Assembly (NCBI GenBank): GCA_016714565.1
Contig: JADKDM010000041.1
Span: 1-64,000 of the forward strand
Reading direction: 5' to 3'
Source: Candidatus Villigracilis propinquus
GTDB lineage: Bacteria; Chloroflexota; Anaerolineae; Anaerolineales; Villigracilaceae
DNA length: 64,000 nt
Numbering within the stretch: position 1 is the first letter of the stretch; each line of letters opens with the position of its first letter. Below the pieces are notes generated by a model. That model made no database searches. It had not been told where the DNA came from and saw only the letters and a program-made list of their open reading frames with translations. The position numbers were made by a program, and so were the translations under genes. This document shows positions 52,156-60,792 of this stretch, piece by piece.

Positions 52156-52894
52156 TTTTATTCTCAACATATACCTTCACCGCATCCCGCATGAACTCGG
52201 CGAGGCGTGGATCCATCTTGTCGAAGTTGGCTTTGAAGCGCGGGTCATCCGTGTAGCCGTTGGCAATGCCAAGCAACTGCTCCAAATTCGGCGTCCAGAA
52301 ATAGTCCATGTGCTTGCGCCAGCGTTCGACGATGACTTGTGCCTCGGTGCTGCCTGCGCCCTTTGGCATGACCGCGATCATGTCCGTGTAGATGGCGCTG
52401 CCTTCAGCCAGAATGGATTCCTTCTTCGACGCGGAATAAGCCTTCCACTTGCGGTTAGATTCACGCACGGTTTCGGGGTCGTACATTTTCTCAGCTTCTT
52501 GAGCATATTTTTCCTGCTGTTCTTCGCTGAAGCCTTCAAATAATTTTTCGTCACTCATTGTTTTGTTTCCTTTCAAATGATTAATGGTGTTGTCCACTGT
52601 TTGAATGAGACGGTTGATGCGCACGGCCTGTTTGCTTAGAGCTTCCTTATGGCTTTGCAGCGCACCCATCACATCATAGTCACGGCGTCCCATGATCTTC
52701 TTGATGTCATCGAGTGGAAAGTCCAGTTCACGGTAGAACAAAATCTGCTGCAAGCGCAGAACGGCATCCTCCCCGTAGTAGCGATAGCCATTATCGCCCA
52801 CGTGGGATGGCTTGAGGAGGCCGATCTCATCATAGTGATGCAGGGTGCGGGGCGTGATCCCCGCCAGTTTGGAGAGTTGTTTTACAGTGAACAT
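52148..52894 (-). CDS. MerR-family regulator with TipAS domain
   Basis: The 248-residue regulator has a MerR winged helix (VKQLSKLAGITPRTLHHYDEIGLLKP then YRYYGEDAVLRLQQILFYRELDF), a dimerisation coiled coil (near 75-110) and a C-terminal TipAS-like ligand domain (SEEQQEKYAQEAEKMYDPETV, VIVERWRKHMDYFWTPNLEQLLGIANGYTDDPRF). TipAS proteins sense and bind thiopeptide-like drugs or other compounds and activate their own promoter. The promoter here has the 19-bp spacer expected of MerR targets and the transcript is leaderless. Confidence 0.94.
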   Translation of the reverse strand: MFTVKQLSKLAGITPRTLHHYDEIGLLKPSHVGDNGYRYYGEDAVLRLQQILFYRELDFPLDDIKKIMGRRDYDVMGALQSHKEALSKQAVRINRLIQTVDNTINHLKGNKTMSDEKLFEGFSEEQQEKYAQEAEKMYDPETVRESNRKWKAYSASKKESILAEGSAIYTDMIAVMPKGAGSTEAQVIVERWRKHMDYFWTPNLEQLLGIANGYTDDPRFKANFDKMDPRLAEFMRDAVKVYVENKKE

Positions 52895-52900
52895 GACGCT

Positions 52901-52931
52901 ACTATAAACCCTAACGTAACGTTAATGTCAA
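52901..52931 (-). promoter_or_regulatory. MerR-type promoter with 19-bp spacer and operator
   Basis: Read on the minus strand: TTGACA (52931-52926), a 19-bp spacer holding the perfect dyad TAACGTTACGTTA (52924-52912), then TATAGT (52906-52901). The 19-bp spacing is the hallmark of MerR-activated promoters. The ATG follows six bases after the -10, so the mRNA is leaderless. Confidence 0.88.
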
Positions 52932-53012
52932 GGGGGGAACGGATTTTGAAGCAAATTCACGGATGGAAAAACGGATAGGTTGATAACCGGATTTCTGTGG
53001 TTAAATTCAGAT

Positions 53013-53663
53013 ATGGATATCATCTACAAAGACGAACAGATATTGATCATCAACAAGCCTGCAGGACTCTCTGTCCTACCTGAGGGCTGGGACAAGGACG
53101 CGACCTATCTTGTCAAAACATTGGAAGAGCAATACGGCAAAATATGGGTTGTTCATCGAATAGATAAAGTTACCAGTGGAATTATCATTTTTGCGTTGAC
53201 AGCCGAAGCGCACCGCTCGTTGAACATCCAATTTGAGAAACATCAGGTGGAAAAGACCTATCATGCCATTTTCAACGGCGTGCCGAAATGGGATGAGAAG
53301 ACCACGAAATTTCCGCTGCGGGTGAATGTGGGGCACAAGCATCGTACTATGGTGGATGACAAGAACGGAGTCCGCTCTGAGACGAGATTCAAGATCCTGA
53401 AACGCTATCATGCGTCGGCTTTGGTTGAGGCGATGCCGATGACGGGGAGAACGCATCAGATCAGAGTCCATGCTTACGCGTTGGGATATCCGCTGCTGGG
53501 AGACATCCTCTACAGTGCGCCTGAAACGAATATTATTTCACGCCCTGCGCTGCATGCGTATTCGCTAAAGTTCACGCATCCCACGACAAATGAGGCGATG
53601 AGTTTTCAAGCGGAGTATCCGGGTGATTTTAAGACGGCTGTGAAGATGCTGAGAGAGAAATAA
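53013..53663 (+). CDS. RluA-family pseudouridine synthase
   Basis: The 217-codon protein has DEQILIINKPAGLSVLPEG, the catalytic Asp in VHRIDKVTSGIIIFA (HRxDxxTSG), EKTYHAIFNGVP, and TGRTHQIRVHAYALGYPLLGD. No S4 domain precedes the catalytic domain, so it belongs with RluA/TruC-type enzymes of short form. It isomerises uridine in rRNA or tRNA; the exact site is unknown. A TTAAAT box lies six bases before the ATG at 53013. Confidence 0.93.
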   Translation: MDIIYKDEQILIINKPAGLSVLPEGWDKDATYLVKTLEEQYGKIWVVHRIDKVTSGIIIFALTAEAHRSLNIQFEKHQVEKTYHAIFNGVPKWDEKTTKFPLRVNVGHKHRTMVDDKNGVRSETRFKILKRYHASALVEAMPMTGRTHQIRVHAYALGYPLLGDILYSAPETNIISRPALHAYSLKFTHPTTNEAMSFQAEYPGDFKTAVKMLREK

Positions 53664-53704
53664 GCAATCCCAATTTATGGTATATTTTGAATAGGAGAAA
53701 TGCT

Positions 53705-54382
53705 ATGAATGAGCGAATCCTAATTATCGAAGACGACCAGGCTATTTTAAAATTGTTACAGCGCGGACTGGCTTATGAAGGTTACACAGTGGATACAGCC
53801 ATTGACGGACGCATGGGTTTGATCGCGGCGCGAGATCATACGCCCGACCTTGTGATCCTGGATTGGATGCTGCCCGGTATGGATGGTTTGGAAGTATGCC
53901 ATCGTTTGCGGACGGGCGGTTCGATCCCGATCCTGATGTTAACGGCGAAGGACACCGTGCAGGATCGCATTCAAGGTTTGGATGCAGGTGCTGACGATTA
54001 CATGGTGAAGCCATTTAATCTGGATGAGTTGCTGGCGCGTGTGCGTGCATTGCTGCGCCGCACCCAGCCTGAGCGCATCCCTGTTTTGAAATTTGCAGAC
54101 CTTTCTTTGGACACGGGTTCACGTCAGGCATCGCGCGGGACTCGAGTGGTGGCATTGACGGCGAAGGAATACGAATTGCTTGAGTTGTTTCTGCGTCATC
54201 CGAAACAGGTGCTGACCCGTGAAGTGATCTTCGACCGCGTGTGGGGATATGATTTCGGCGGTGAGAGCAACGTGCTGGAAGTCTATATCCGCTACCTGCG
54301 CCAGAAGCTCGAAGGTGAAGGCGAGGTGCGCCTCATCCACACCGTGCGCGGGGTAGGGTATGTAATGAGGGAAAATCCGTAA
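53705..54382 (+). CDS. OmpR/PhoB-family response regulator
   Basis: The 225-residue protein has a receiver domain (ILIIEDDQAILKLLQRGL; phospho-acceptor Asp in LVILDWMLPGMDG; Lys in DYMVKPFNLDELL) and an OmpR winged helix (LTAKEYELLELFLRHPKQVLTRE, YIRYLRQKLE, IHTVRGVGYVM). TAGGAGAAATGCT before 53705 gives the ribosome-binding site. The cognate kinase gene follows at 54473. Confidence 0.95.
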   Translation: MNERILIIEDDQAILKLLQRGLAYEGYTVDTAIDGRMGLIAARDHTPDLVILDWMLPGMDGLEVCHRLRTGGSIPILMLTAKDTVQDRIQGLDAGADDYMVKPFNLDELLARVRALLRRTQPERIPVLKFADLSLDTGSRQASRGTRVVALTAKEYELLELFLRHPKQVLTREVIFDRVWGYDFGGESNVLEVYIRYLRQKLEGEGEVRLIHTVRGVGYVMRENP

Positions 54383-54387
54383 CAAAT

Positions 54388-54416
54388 AAGCGGCAGAGTT
54401 TCTGCCGCTTTTATTT
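54388..54416 (+). terminator. Hairpin between regulator and kinase genes
   Basis: AAGCGGCAGA-GTT-TCTGCCGCTT followed by TTATTTTT. It may uncouple regulator from kinase expression. Confidence 0.85.
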
Positions 54417-54472
54417 TTAATTTCAGTATAAATTCTCAGGTAATCCTAAACTCATCCGGTTAAACTTTTTAC

Positions 54473-55840
54473 ATGTCCCTGCGCCTACGCCTCACTTTGC
54501 TATATACAACCTTCATGGGTGGAATTCTGCTCATCTTTGGAGCGGCGGTTTATATTCTTGTCAATGTGATTTTGTTGAATCAAGTGGACACCATGTTGGA
54601 AAGTGTGGCGAGCGACATCATGCAGGTGTCCAGAGTCGACTCAGTGGGTGAATTGAGTCTCATCAGTCTGCCTCCGTTGGACATGACATCGAACGCGTAT
54701 GTGCAGGTCTGGGGATTGGATGGAAAGATTGTTGGGACCTCTCCGAGCATCGGCATGTTGATCGCACCCCTCGATCCGATCGGGCTGAAATCCATGAGTC
54801 CACTTTATGAAGATGCCTACCTTGAGGGAGCACATCTGCGGGTCTTGAGTGTTCCCCTCGTTCTCGGCGAGCGCCTGATCGGAACTTTGCAAGTGGGGGC
54901 AAGCCTGACGGTTGTGGATGTAACGCGTGCCAACCTGCTTTCGACCATGGTGGTTATTTCGGTGCTGGCGGTATTGCTGGCCGGGCTTGGTTCGTGGGCT
55001 GTGCTGGGACGTGCGCTCTCACCATTAGAATCTATTACGGATACAGTGGATCAGATCAACCGGGCGGATGACCTTTCACGCCGCATCCCGTATCAGGATG
55101 AGACGGATGATGAGATCGGTGAAATGGTGGTTTCGTTCAACCAAACGCTTGAACGTCTCGAATCGTTGTTCACTTCGCAACAGCGTTTTCTCGCAGATGT
55201 GAGCCATGAACTGCGCACGCCGTTGACGGTGATCAAAGGCAATGTGGATCTGATGCGCCACATGAAGGAAGCGGACGAAGAATCTCTGAGCAGCATCGAT
55301 CAGGAAGCGGGCAGGCTTACGCGGCTGGTGGGCGGGCTGTTGATGCTCGCGCAGGCGGAGTCTGGCAAGCTGGCGCTCAACTTTGCACCTGTGGAATTGG
55401 ATCTTTTGTTGACGGAAGTCTTTACTGAGATGCGCGTACTGGCAAGCAGCAAGGTACGTGTTCATCTTAATGATATTGATCAGGTGATGGTCAATGGAGA
55501 TCGTGACAGGTTAAAGCAGGTCTTCTTGAATCTGATCTCAAATGCCATTCAATACACACCGGCAGGCGGAGAAATTTTCCTGAGCATCCGAAAGCTGGGC
55601 GATCAGGCACGTGTCATCGTACGGGACACGGGACCGGGCATCCCTGCCGAGGATTTGCCGCATATCTTTGACCGTTTCTATCGTGCGGAGAAATCGCGCA
55701 CGCGTTCAAAGACCAGTGGGTTCGGGCTGGGCCTGTCCATTGCGCATTGGATCGTGGAGCACCACGGCGGACAGATCAAGGTTGAGTCAAAAGAGGGGAA
55801 AGGGACGACGTTCGTGATCTGGTTGAATATTTTGAAGTGA
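54473..55840 (+). CDS. Sensor histidine kinase
   Basis: The 455-residue kinase has an N-terminal helix (LLYTTFMGGILLIFGAAVYILV), an external domain to about residue 145, a second helix (LLSTMVVISVLAVLLAGLG), HAMP, HisKA with FLADVSHELRTPLTVIKGN (phospho-His), and the ATPase domain with N-box (VFLNLISNAIQYTP), DTGPGIPAEDLPHIF and GFGLGLSIAHWIV. It most likely phosphorylates the regulator encoded at 53705. The signal is unknown. Confidence 0.95.
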   Translation: MSLRLRLTLLYTTFMGGILLIFGAAVYILVNVILLNQVDTMLESVASDIMQVSRVDSVGELSLISLPPLDMTSNAYVQVWGLDGKIVGTSPSIGMLIAPLDPIGLKSMSPLYEDAYLEGAHLRVLSVPLVLGERLIGTLQVGASLTVVDVTRANLLSTMVVISVLAVLLAGLGSWAVLGRALSPLESITDTVDQINRADDLSRRIPYQDETDDEIGEMVVSFNQTLERLESLFTSQQRFLADVSHELRTPLTVIKGNVDLMRHMKEADEESLSSIDQEAGRLTRLVGGLLMLAQAESGKLALNFAPVELDLLLTEVFTEMRVLASSKVRVHLNDIDQVMVNGDRDRLKQVFLNLISNAIQYTPAGGEIFLSIRKLGDQARVIVRDTGPGIPAEDLPHIFDRFYRAEKSRTRSKTSGFGLGLSIAHWIVEHHGGQIKVESKEGKGTTFVIWLNILK

Positions 55841-55849
55841 TTAGGCCGT

Positions 55850-55877
55850 AGACGGTGGACGATAGACCACAGTCTAC
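55850..55877. repeat. Heptad tract at the end of the transglycosylase gene
   Basis: AGACGGT, GGACGAT, AGACCAC, AGTCTAC. The TAG stop (55874-55876) of the minus-strand gene lies in the last unit. The first two units match those at 36400. Confidence 0.8.
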
Positions 55878-56605
55878 GGAAGGCCCAATCGTTGATGGGC
55901 TTGCCTGCATAAACTAACCCCATAACTGGAATACCAATCATTTAATGCATCGCTGGTTTCAAGGCCATTGACTGCGTCATAGTAAATGGGCGCGCCATAT
56001 TGGACGTATCTCTTCGTCTGTGCGGGCCATGCCCACTCAGCGCGTGGGATGACGCCGATGCCGCCGTTGTAGCCCGCCATGGCGAGGCGTGCATCTCCAT
56101 TTGCAGTGGCGAGCGAGCGGGTGAGGTAGTCGAGTCCACGGGCGGCGTTGGTGTTTGGGTTGTAGGGATTGTCTGTCGCGTGGAAATGAAACGGCATTAC
56201 TTGAAAGAGTCCCATGGCACCAGCGCTGGATACCGCGCGCGGGTCTCCACAGGATTCGATCTGCATAATGGTGGCAACCAGGTTCGGGTTAAGACTCGAA
56301 GCGGCCGCCCACTCAACGATAGAGTCAGCCCAATAGCGGACTTCTTCCCGAAAGATGGGAGAAATGCCCGTTGATGTGGAATCGGGCGGAACATCCACAG
56401 AAAGAACAGCCACAGTGGATACAACGACTGGGGCTTGGTTGGAGACGATGGGATTTGTTTTCCATGCAAGGGAGGCGAGGGCGGCGCTGATGATAATGAC
56501 TGCAAGTGGGACGATGGTAAAACCAGACAAACAGCCGCTCCCTTGTTCTTCATACTGGGGCGCGGCTGTTTGCCGAATTTTTTTTGTTGAGCGAGCGCGG
56601 GGCAT
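55874..56605 (-). CDS. Membrane-anchored lytic transglycosylase
   Basis: One N-terminal membrane helix (FTIVPLAVIIISAALASLAW, residues 29-48) and a linker lead to an SLT (GH23) domain: VATIMQIESCGDPRAVSSAGAM with the catalytic Glu in QIESCG, GLFQVMPFHF, and MAGYNGGIGVI. It cleaves peptidoglycan glycan strands on the outside. The 243-residue protein could remodel the wall for growth or secretion. Confidence 0.93.
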   Translation of the reverse strand: MPRARSTKKIRQTAAPQYEEQGSGCLSGFTIVPLAVIIISAALASLAWKTNPIVSNQAPVVVSTVAVLSVDVPPDSTSTGISPIFREEVRYWADSIVEWAAASSLNPNLVATIMQIESCGDPRAVSSAGAMGLFQVMPFHFHATDNPYNPNTNAARGLDYLTRSLATANGDARLAMAGYNGGIGVIPRAEWAWPAQTKRYVQYGAPIYYDAVNGLETSDALNDWYSSYGVSLCRQAHQRLGLP

Positions 56606-56689
56606 GATAAATTCTCTTTTCTGGGTCGGCTAAAGGACCCGGGCTCGAAATGAGTTTTATTAAGTTGTTAAGGCCGAACGAATGACTTG

Positions 56690-57556
56690 TTACGCGTCGT
56701 AGCGTCTGTCGCTGCTTTCGGAACTACGTGCTTCCATGACGGGGTGATAGGTTGGTTCAGGAGGAACGAACGAAGTCTGTTGTGAGGAAACGGGCTTGGG
56801 AGCAGGGCGAAAGTTCGTTGTCGTCGGAGCGTTTGCGGGACGGTTGATCTGGGATGCAGGCCGCAGGATCGGTTGGTTGACGGGTTGGTTCACCGATTGG
56901 CGCTGTGACTGGGCTTGATAGGAGGAAGCGGGGCGCTGCTGTTGGGTGTTGTTATATTGGGGGCGCGGCGCTTGATACTGTTGTTGTTGAGGCTTCTGAT
57001 ACGACTGGCTCTGGGAAACCTGCGCGGTGGTGAAGAGACGGTCACCAGCGAGGGAGAAGGTGCCGATGATAAGCAGACGAACCAGCCAGACCATGACCGC
57101 CACGAAGACGGGGACAGCCTTGGTAAGGGTTTCTGCGCTCATCACTGCGCTGGATTGTATGTTGCCGTTGGTGGTGATGGCAACGGACACGCCCCACCAG
57201 GTGAGAGTGGCGTTGAAGCCAGCGGCCAAAACCCATGCGCCAAAGAGATAGTACACTTCGGCAGGTTCGTCACGGCCCTGTTCGGGGGTGAAGATGCGGG
57301 CGATGCCTGCAAAGTCAATGCCGCAGAAGGCGATGGCAAGGACTGTGGACCAGCGCATTCCTGCAAATTTTAGGTCGCCAAGCATATCGTGCAGAGCGTA
57401 TTGAGTGGTGCTGAAGTTGAAGATTTCAAAAGCAGCCAGGGCGCCGACGATCATGGCTCCCCACGCTGCGCCACGGTTGAACTTACGGTTGTGGACGATG
57501 CTGTTCCAGAGAATTCTCAGGTTGTCTCCAAGCGGGTTACGACGGTATGTAGTCAT
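56690..57556 (-). CDS. Membrane protein with Gln/Pro-rich tail, possibly damage-regulated
   Basis: The 288-residue protein has four hydrophobic segments in residues 30-190 (AAWGAMIVGALAAFEIF, WSTVLAIAFCGIDFAGI, LFGAWVLAAGFNATLTWWGV, AVPVFVAVMVWLVRLLIIG) and a disordered C-terminal tail from about 195 rich in Gln, Pro, Asn and Ser. No family is recognised. AAGGAGGTC gives a strong ribosome-binding site, and a LexA-like palindrome lies 34 nt upstream of the ATG. Confidence 0.75.
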   Translation of the reverse strand: MTTYRRNPLGDNLRILWNSIVHNRKFNRGAAWGAMIVGALAAFEIFNFSTTQYALHDMLGDLKFAGMRWSTVLAIAFCGIDFAGIARIFTPEQGRDEPAEVYYLFGAWVLAAGFNATLTWWGVSVAITTNGNIQSSAVMSAETLTKAVPVFVAVMVWLVRLLIIGTFSLAGDRLFTTAQVSQSQSYQKPQQQQYQAPRPQYNNTQQQRPASSYQAQSQRQSVNQPVNQPILRPASQINRPANAPTTTNFRPAPKPVSSQQTSFVPPEPTYHPVMEARSSESSDRRYDA

Positions 57557-57589
57557 TTCGACCTCCTTGTCGATTAATGATGCGGATTT

Positions 57590-57605
57590 TAGAACACATG
57601 TTCTA
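57590..57605. promoter_or_regulatory. LexA-like palindrome
   Basis: TAGAACA-CA-TGTTCTA is a perfect 16-bp palindrome (57590-57605) upstream of the membrane protein gene at 56690. It resembles the GAAC-N4-GTTC type of SOS operator of Gram-positive and related bacteria. No other copy was seen. Confidence 0.5.
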
Positions 57606-57675
57606 GTTTGTCAAGATGTTTATGAGGATTGATTCGGAGGAGATTGACCGTGGACGGTAGACCGTAAAAACCTTC

Positions 57676-57741
57676 GCCGCGAATTACTCGAATTTCACGA
57701 ATTGAAAGAAAAAATCCGCGTAAATTCGCGATATTCGCGGC
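57676..57741. repeat. TTCGCG palindrome
   Basis: GCCGCGAATTACTCGAATTT... on the left and AATCCGCGTAAATTCGCGAT... CGCGGC on the right. The right half resembles the repeat at 16205. Confidence 0.65.
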
Positions 57742-57869
57742 CAATGCTCTTGAACTCTCTAATTGAATCAACAATACTTCTTTACAGTTTAGCCACTCCC
57801 AATTTACATTTACTGTCCACCGTCTACGGACTACCGTCCACTCCTCCCAATGCTATAATCCCCTCACAC

Positions 57870-59087
57870 ATGAAAATCCTACTACTCAACCAAGCCTTCG
57901 TTTCCCCTGATGAACCAGGCCACACACGCCATTTTGAGATGGCGAAATTTTTGCAAACTCGCGGACATGAACTGGTCATCGTAGCCAGTGACTTGAATTA
58001 CCAGACGGGCAAACGCACCGTTGAACACAGCGGCATCTACGCCGAGCAGAATTTTGACGGCGTGCGCGTGCTGCGTTCGTATATTTACCCTGCCCTGCAT
58101 CGCAGTTATTTCTGGCGCATCATTTCCTTTTTCAGTTTCATGTTCAGCTCGGTGTGGACGGCTCTGCAAGTCAAAGACGCTGACCTCATCATGGGAACCA
58201 CGCCGCCCATCTTTCAGGCGGTCTCTGCATGGTTCGTTGCGCTTGTTCGGCGCAAGCCTTTCCTGCTCGAAGTGCGTGACCTGTGGCCTGAGTTCGGCGT
58301 GAGCATGGGCGTGTTGAAAAATCCAGTCATCATTGCGCTCGCGCGCTGGCTGGAAAAATTTCTCTACGCGCGCGCCACGCATATTTTGGTGAACTCGCCT
58401 GCTTATCGTGATTACATGATCGCCAAAGGGGTACCCGAAAGCAAGGTCACCTACATTGCCTACGGCACCGATGTGGACATGTTCAATCCGTCCATTGATG
58501 GTTCGTCCATTCGCAAAGAATTAAAGTTGGAAGATAAATTTGTCGTATTGTATGCTGGTGCGCTTGGTCAGGCGAATGATCTTGATACGCTGCTCCGTGC
58601 GGCAGAAAGATTGAAGCCGTACGACAAAATTCATTTTGTCCTTTTCGGCGATGGAAAGGAACGCACGCATCTTGAATCCGAGGCCAAGCGTATGGGCTTG
58701 CATAACGTCATCTTCGCGGGCACGCGCCCCAAAAAGGATATGCCGCTCATCGTCGCTTCCGCCGATGCCTGCCTCGCGATCCTGCAGGATATCCCGATGT
58801 TCCGCACCACCTATCCCAACAAGGTTTTTGATTACATGGCTGCGGGCCGCGCCACCGTGCTCGTCATTGACGGCGTCTCGCGTGAGTTGATCGAGTCTTC
58901 GAATGGGGGAGTGTACGTCCAGCCGAATGACGATGCCGCCCTCGCGCAAAGCATCCTCGCGCTATCCAACGACCCCGCCCGCGTCAAACAGATGGGCGCA
59001 GATGCGCGTGCCTATTTGGTGAAGCATCTCGACCGCCGCGATAAGTTGAATGAAACGCTCGGCTTGCTTGAGAAGTTGGTAAAGTAA
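57870..59087 (+). CDS. Family 4 glycosyltransferase
   Basis: The 405-residue GT-B enzyme begins MKILLLNQAFVSPDEPGHTRH and contains KPFLLEVRDLWPEFG, ILVNSPAYRDYMI, YGTDVDMFNP, VVLYAGALGQANDLDTLL and the donor region TTYPNKVFDYMAAGRATVLV. This pattern is that of WbuB/colanic-type GT4 enzymes that build surface polysaccharides on a lipid carrier. TATAAT at 57854-57859 lies ten bases upstream, so the leader is very short. A longer open frame lies upstream, but it falls in repeats. Confidence 0.93.
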   Translation: MKILLLNQAFVSPDEPGHTRHFEMAKFLQTRGHELVIVASDLNYQTGKRTVEHSGIYAEQNFDGVRVLRSYIYPALHRSYFWRIISFFSFMFSSVWTALQVKDADLIMGTTPPIFQAVSAWFVALVRRKPFLLEVRDLWPEFGVSMGVLKNPVIIALARWLEKFLYARATHILVNSPAYRDYMIAKGVPESKVTYIAYGTDVDMFNPSIDGSSIRKELKLEDKFVVLYAGALGQANDLDTLLRAAERLKPYDKIHFVLFGDGKERTHLESEAKRMGLHNVIFAGTRPKKDMPLIVASADACLAILQDIPMFRTTYPNKVFDYMAAGRATVLVIDGVSRELIESSNGGVYVQPNDDAALAQSILALSNDPARVKQMGADARAYLVKHLDRRDKLNETLGLLEKLVK

Positions 59088-59121
59088 AAAAATATGAAAG
59101 TATTTCCAGTGACTAGGGTTT

Positions 59122-59997
59122 ATGAAAATTCTCGTCACAGGCGCAACAGGTTTCACTGGCTCACGCGTCGTCCCCTTATTAATACAAAATGGATTTGATG
59201 TCCGCTGCCTCAGCCGCTCCACCAGCGACCGCACGCCTCTTTCCCCGCTGACAGTTGAGTGGGCTACGGGAGATTTATCCAACGCTGAGTCATTGACCTC
59301 CGCCATGCAAGGGACAGATGCCCTCGTCAACATCGCCTCTCTCGGCTTCGGCCACGCGGACAATATCATCAGCGCCGCAAAAGCAGCGGGCATCAAACGC
59401 GCGATCTTCATCAGCACCACCGCCATCTTCACGCAGTTGAACGCGGGCAGCAAATCCGTCCGCCTCGCCGCAGAGGACGCCATCCACTCCAGCGGACTGG
59501 ACTTCACCATCCTGCGCCCGACCATGATCTACGGCAGCCCGCGTGACCGCAACATGTGGCGGCTGATTCGTCTCCTGCGCATTTCTCCCGTCATGCCCAT
59601 CTTCGGGGACGGTCAATCCCTGCAGCAGCCCATCTTCGTGGACGATGTTGCCCAAGCCGTCCTCCGCGCCTTGCAAACGGACGCGACCATCGGCAAAAGT
59701 TACAACATCGCTGGCAAAGCCCCGCTGACCTACAACCAGGTCATCGACACAGTCGCCGCATCCCTCGGCAAACGCATCTGGAAACTTCACCTGCCCTACA
59801 TGCCCATCGTCCGCACATTGCAATTCACCGAACGAATGCAAATCCGTTTGCCCATTAAAGCCGAGCAGGTGTTGCGATTGAATGAGAACAAAGATTTCTC
59901 TTACGCAGAAGCGCAAAAGGACTTTGGGTTTAGTCCACGCAGTTTTGAAGAGGGGATCGGGGTCGAAGTGCAAAACTTGACAATGAATATCGTATAA
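59122..59997 (+). CDS. Atypical SDR/NAD-dependent epimerase-like protein
   Basis: The 291-residue protein has ILVTGATGFTGSRVVPLL for cofactor binding, VRCLSRSTSDR, TDALVNIASLGFGHADNIISAAK, AIFISTTAIFTQ and LDFTILRPTMIYGSPRDRNMW. It lacks the YxxxK pair, placing it with atypical SDRs (NDUFA9/NmrA-like group). It is 34 nt downstream of the glycosyltransferase gene and may act in the same polysaccharide pathway. Confidence 0.88.
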   Translation: MKILVTGATGFTGSRVVPLLIQNGFDVRCLSRSTSDRTPLSPLTVEWATGDLSNAESLTSAMQGTDALVNIASLGFGHADNIISAAKAAGIKRAIFISTTAIFTQLNAGSKSVRLAAEDAIHSSGLDFTILRPTMIYGSPRDRNMWRLIRLLRISPVMPIFGDGQSLQQPIFVDDVAQAVLRALQTDATIGKSYNIAGKAPLTYNQVIDTVAASLGKRIWKLHLPYMPIVRTLQFTERMQIRLPIKAEQVLRLNENKDFSYAEAQKDFGFSPRSFEEGIGVEVQNLTMNIV

Positions 59998-60010
59998 TTC
60001 CAGAAATAAT

Positions 60011-60724
60011 ATGAAAGCACTTAATTGTCCCAACTGTGGAGCATCTCTGTCTGTACAAGCCATGAAAGCAGAGATCACCGTCTGCGAATTCTGCGGCACG
60101 ACCTTTCGCATGTCCAAGACCCATACACCCGAACCAGACATGGGCGACCTTCTGCTCGGCGCTGATTTTGGGAGCGATACTCTGCCAGGCTGGGAACTGG
60201 TCAAGGATGGGGAGATCACATTCTACAAAGGCAGTCCATCCGAGTTGCGCGGACTCTATAAACCTCGTGTCGATTCATATTATGTGTTGATAAGCTCAGG
60301 CTTTTTGGATGATTTTGACGCCAGTATCACGATCAAGTTCACAGAAGGGGACGAGAAGTTGATCACGGCTGGATTTTTCCCCCGCCTGACAAATGACGGC
60401 GGGTACGCGGTGTATATCTCTCCGTTGGGGTCATACAACATTGGTTATTTTACAAAAGATACAACCAACAATCGCCTCAAATGGAACACATTGGTGGATT
60501 GGACGAATCACTCTTCCTTGCGAAAGGGCTTGAATGTGACGAATCGCCTGCGCGTGATCTGTGATGGCGAACGCTTTCGCATCTACCTGAACGGGGTGTT
60601 GGCAACTTCCCTCAAAGACAGCCGCTACGCGATGGGCAAATTGCATGTGATCGTAGAACCAAATGGGGACACGAATTTGGGCATTGCCTTCTCTGACCTT
60701 CAAGTAAGAGAGATCGCAAGATAA
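60011..60724 (+). CDS. Zinc-ribbon protein with lectin/LamG-like domain
   Basis: The 237-residue protein begins with a zinc ribbon (LNCPNCGASL and CEFCGTTF, CxxC pairs at about 5-8 and 26-29), then a region from residue 45 (LLGADFGSDTLPGWEL, LRGLYKPRVDSYYVLISSGFLDDFDASITIKF, RLRVICDGERFRIYLNGV) with the jelly-roll pattern of LamG/DUF1080-like domains. It has no signal peptide. The role is unknown. TATAAT at 59993-59998 lies 12 nt before the ATG. Confidence 0.8.
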   Translation: MKALNCPNCGASLSVQAMKAEITVCEFCGTTFRMSKTHTPEPDMGDLLLGADFGSDTLPGWELVKDGEITFYKGSPSELRGLYKPRVDSYYVLISSGFLDDFDASITIKFTEGDEKLITAGFFPRLTNDGGYAVYISPLGSYNIGYFTKDTTNNRLKWNTLVDWTNHSSLRKGLNVTNRLRVICDGERFRIYLNGVLATSLKDSRYAMGKLHVIVEPNGDTNLGIAFSDLQVREIAR

Positions 60725-60792
60725 CTGTAGCGTAGCGACATTTTAGGCAAGGGGATTGGGTAGTGATTGGAGATTGGAAATTCAAAATAAAA

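Larger units (their letters stand above)
57557..57869. other. Repeat-filled gap without genes
   Basis: This 313-nt gap holds the LexA-like palindrome, tract pieces (GTGGACGGTAGACCG near 57651), a long TTCGCG palindrome (57676-57741), the heptads CTGTCCA, CCGTCTA, CGGACTA, CCGTCCA (57813-57840), and a TATAAT box at 57854. A frame open upstream of 57870 is judged non-coding. Confidence 0.6.

Noticed and set aside
57702..57869. Extended N-terminus of the glycosyltransferase at 57870
   Set aside because: The in-frame extension covers palindromes and heptad tracts and lacks similarity to the family; MKILLLNQ is the normal start and follows a TATAAT box.
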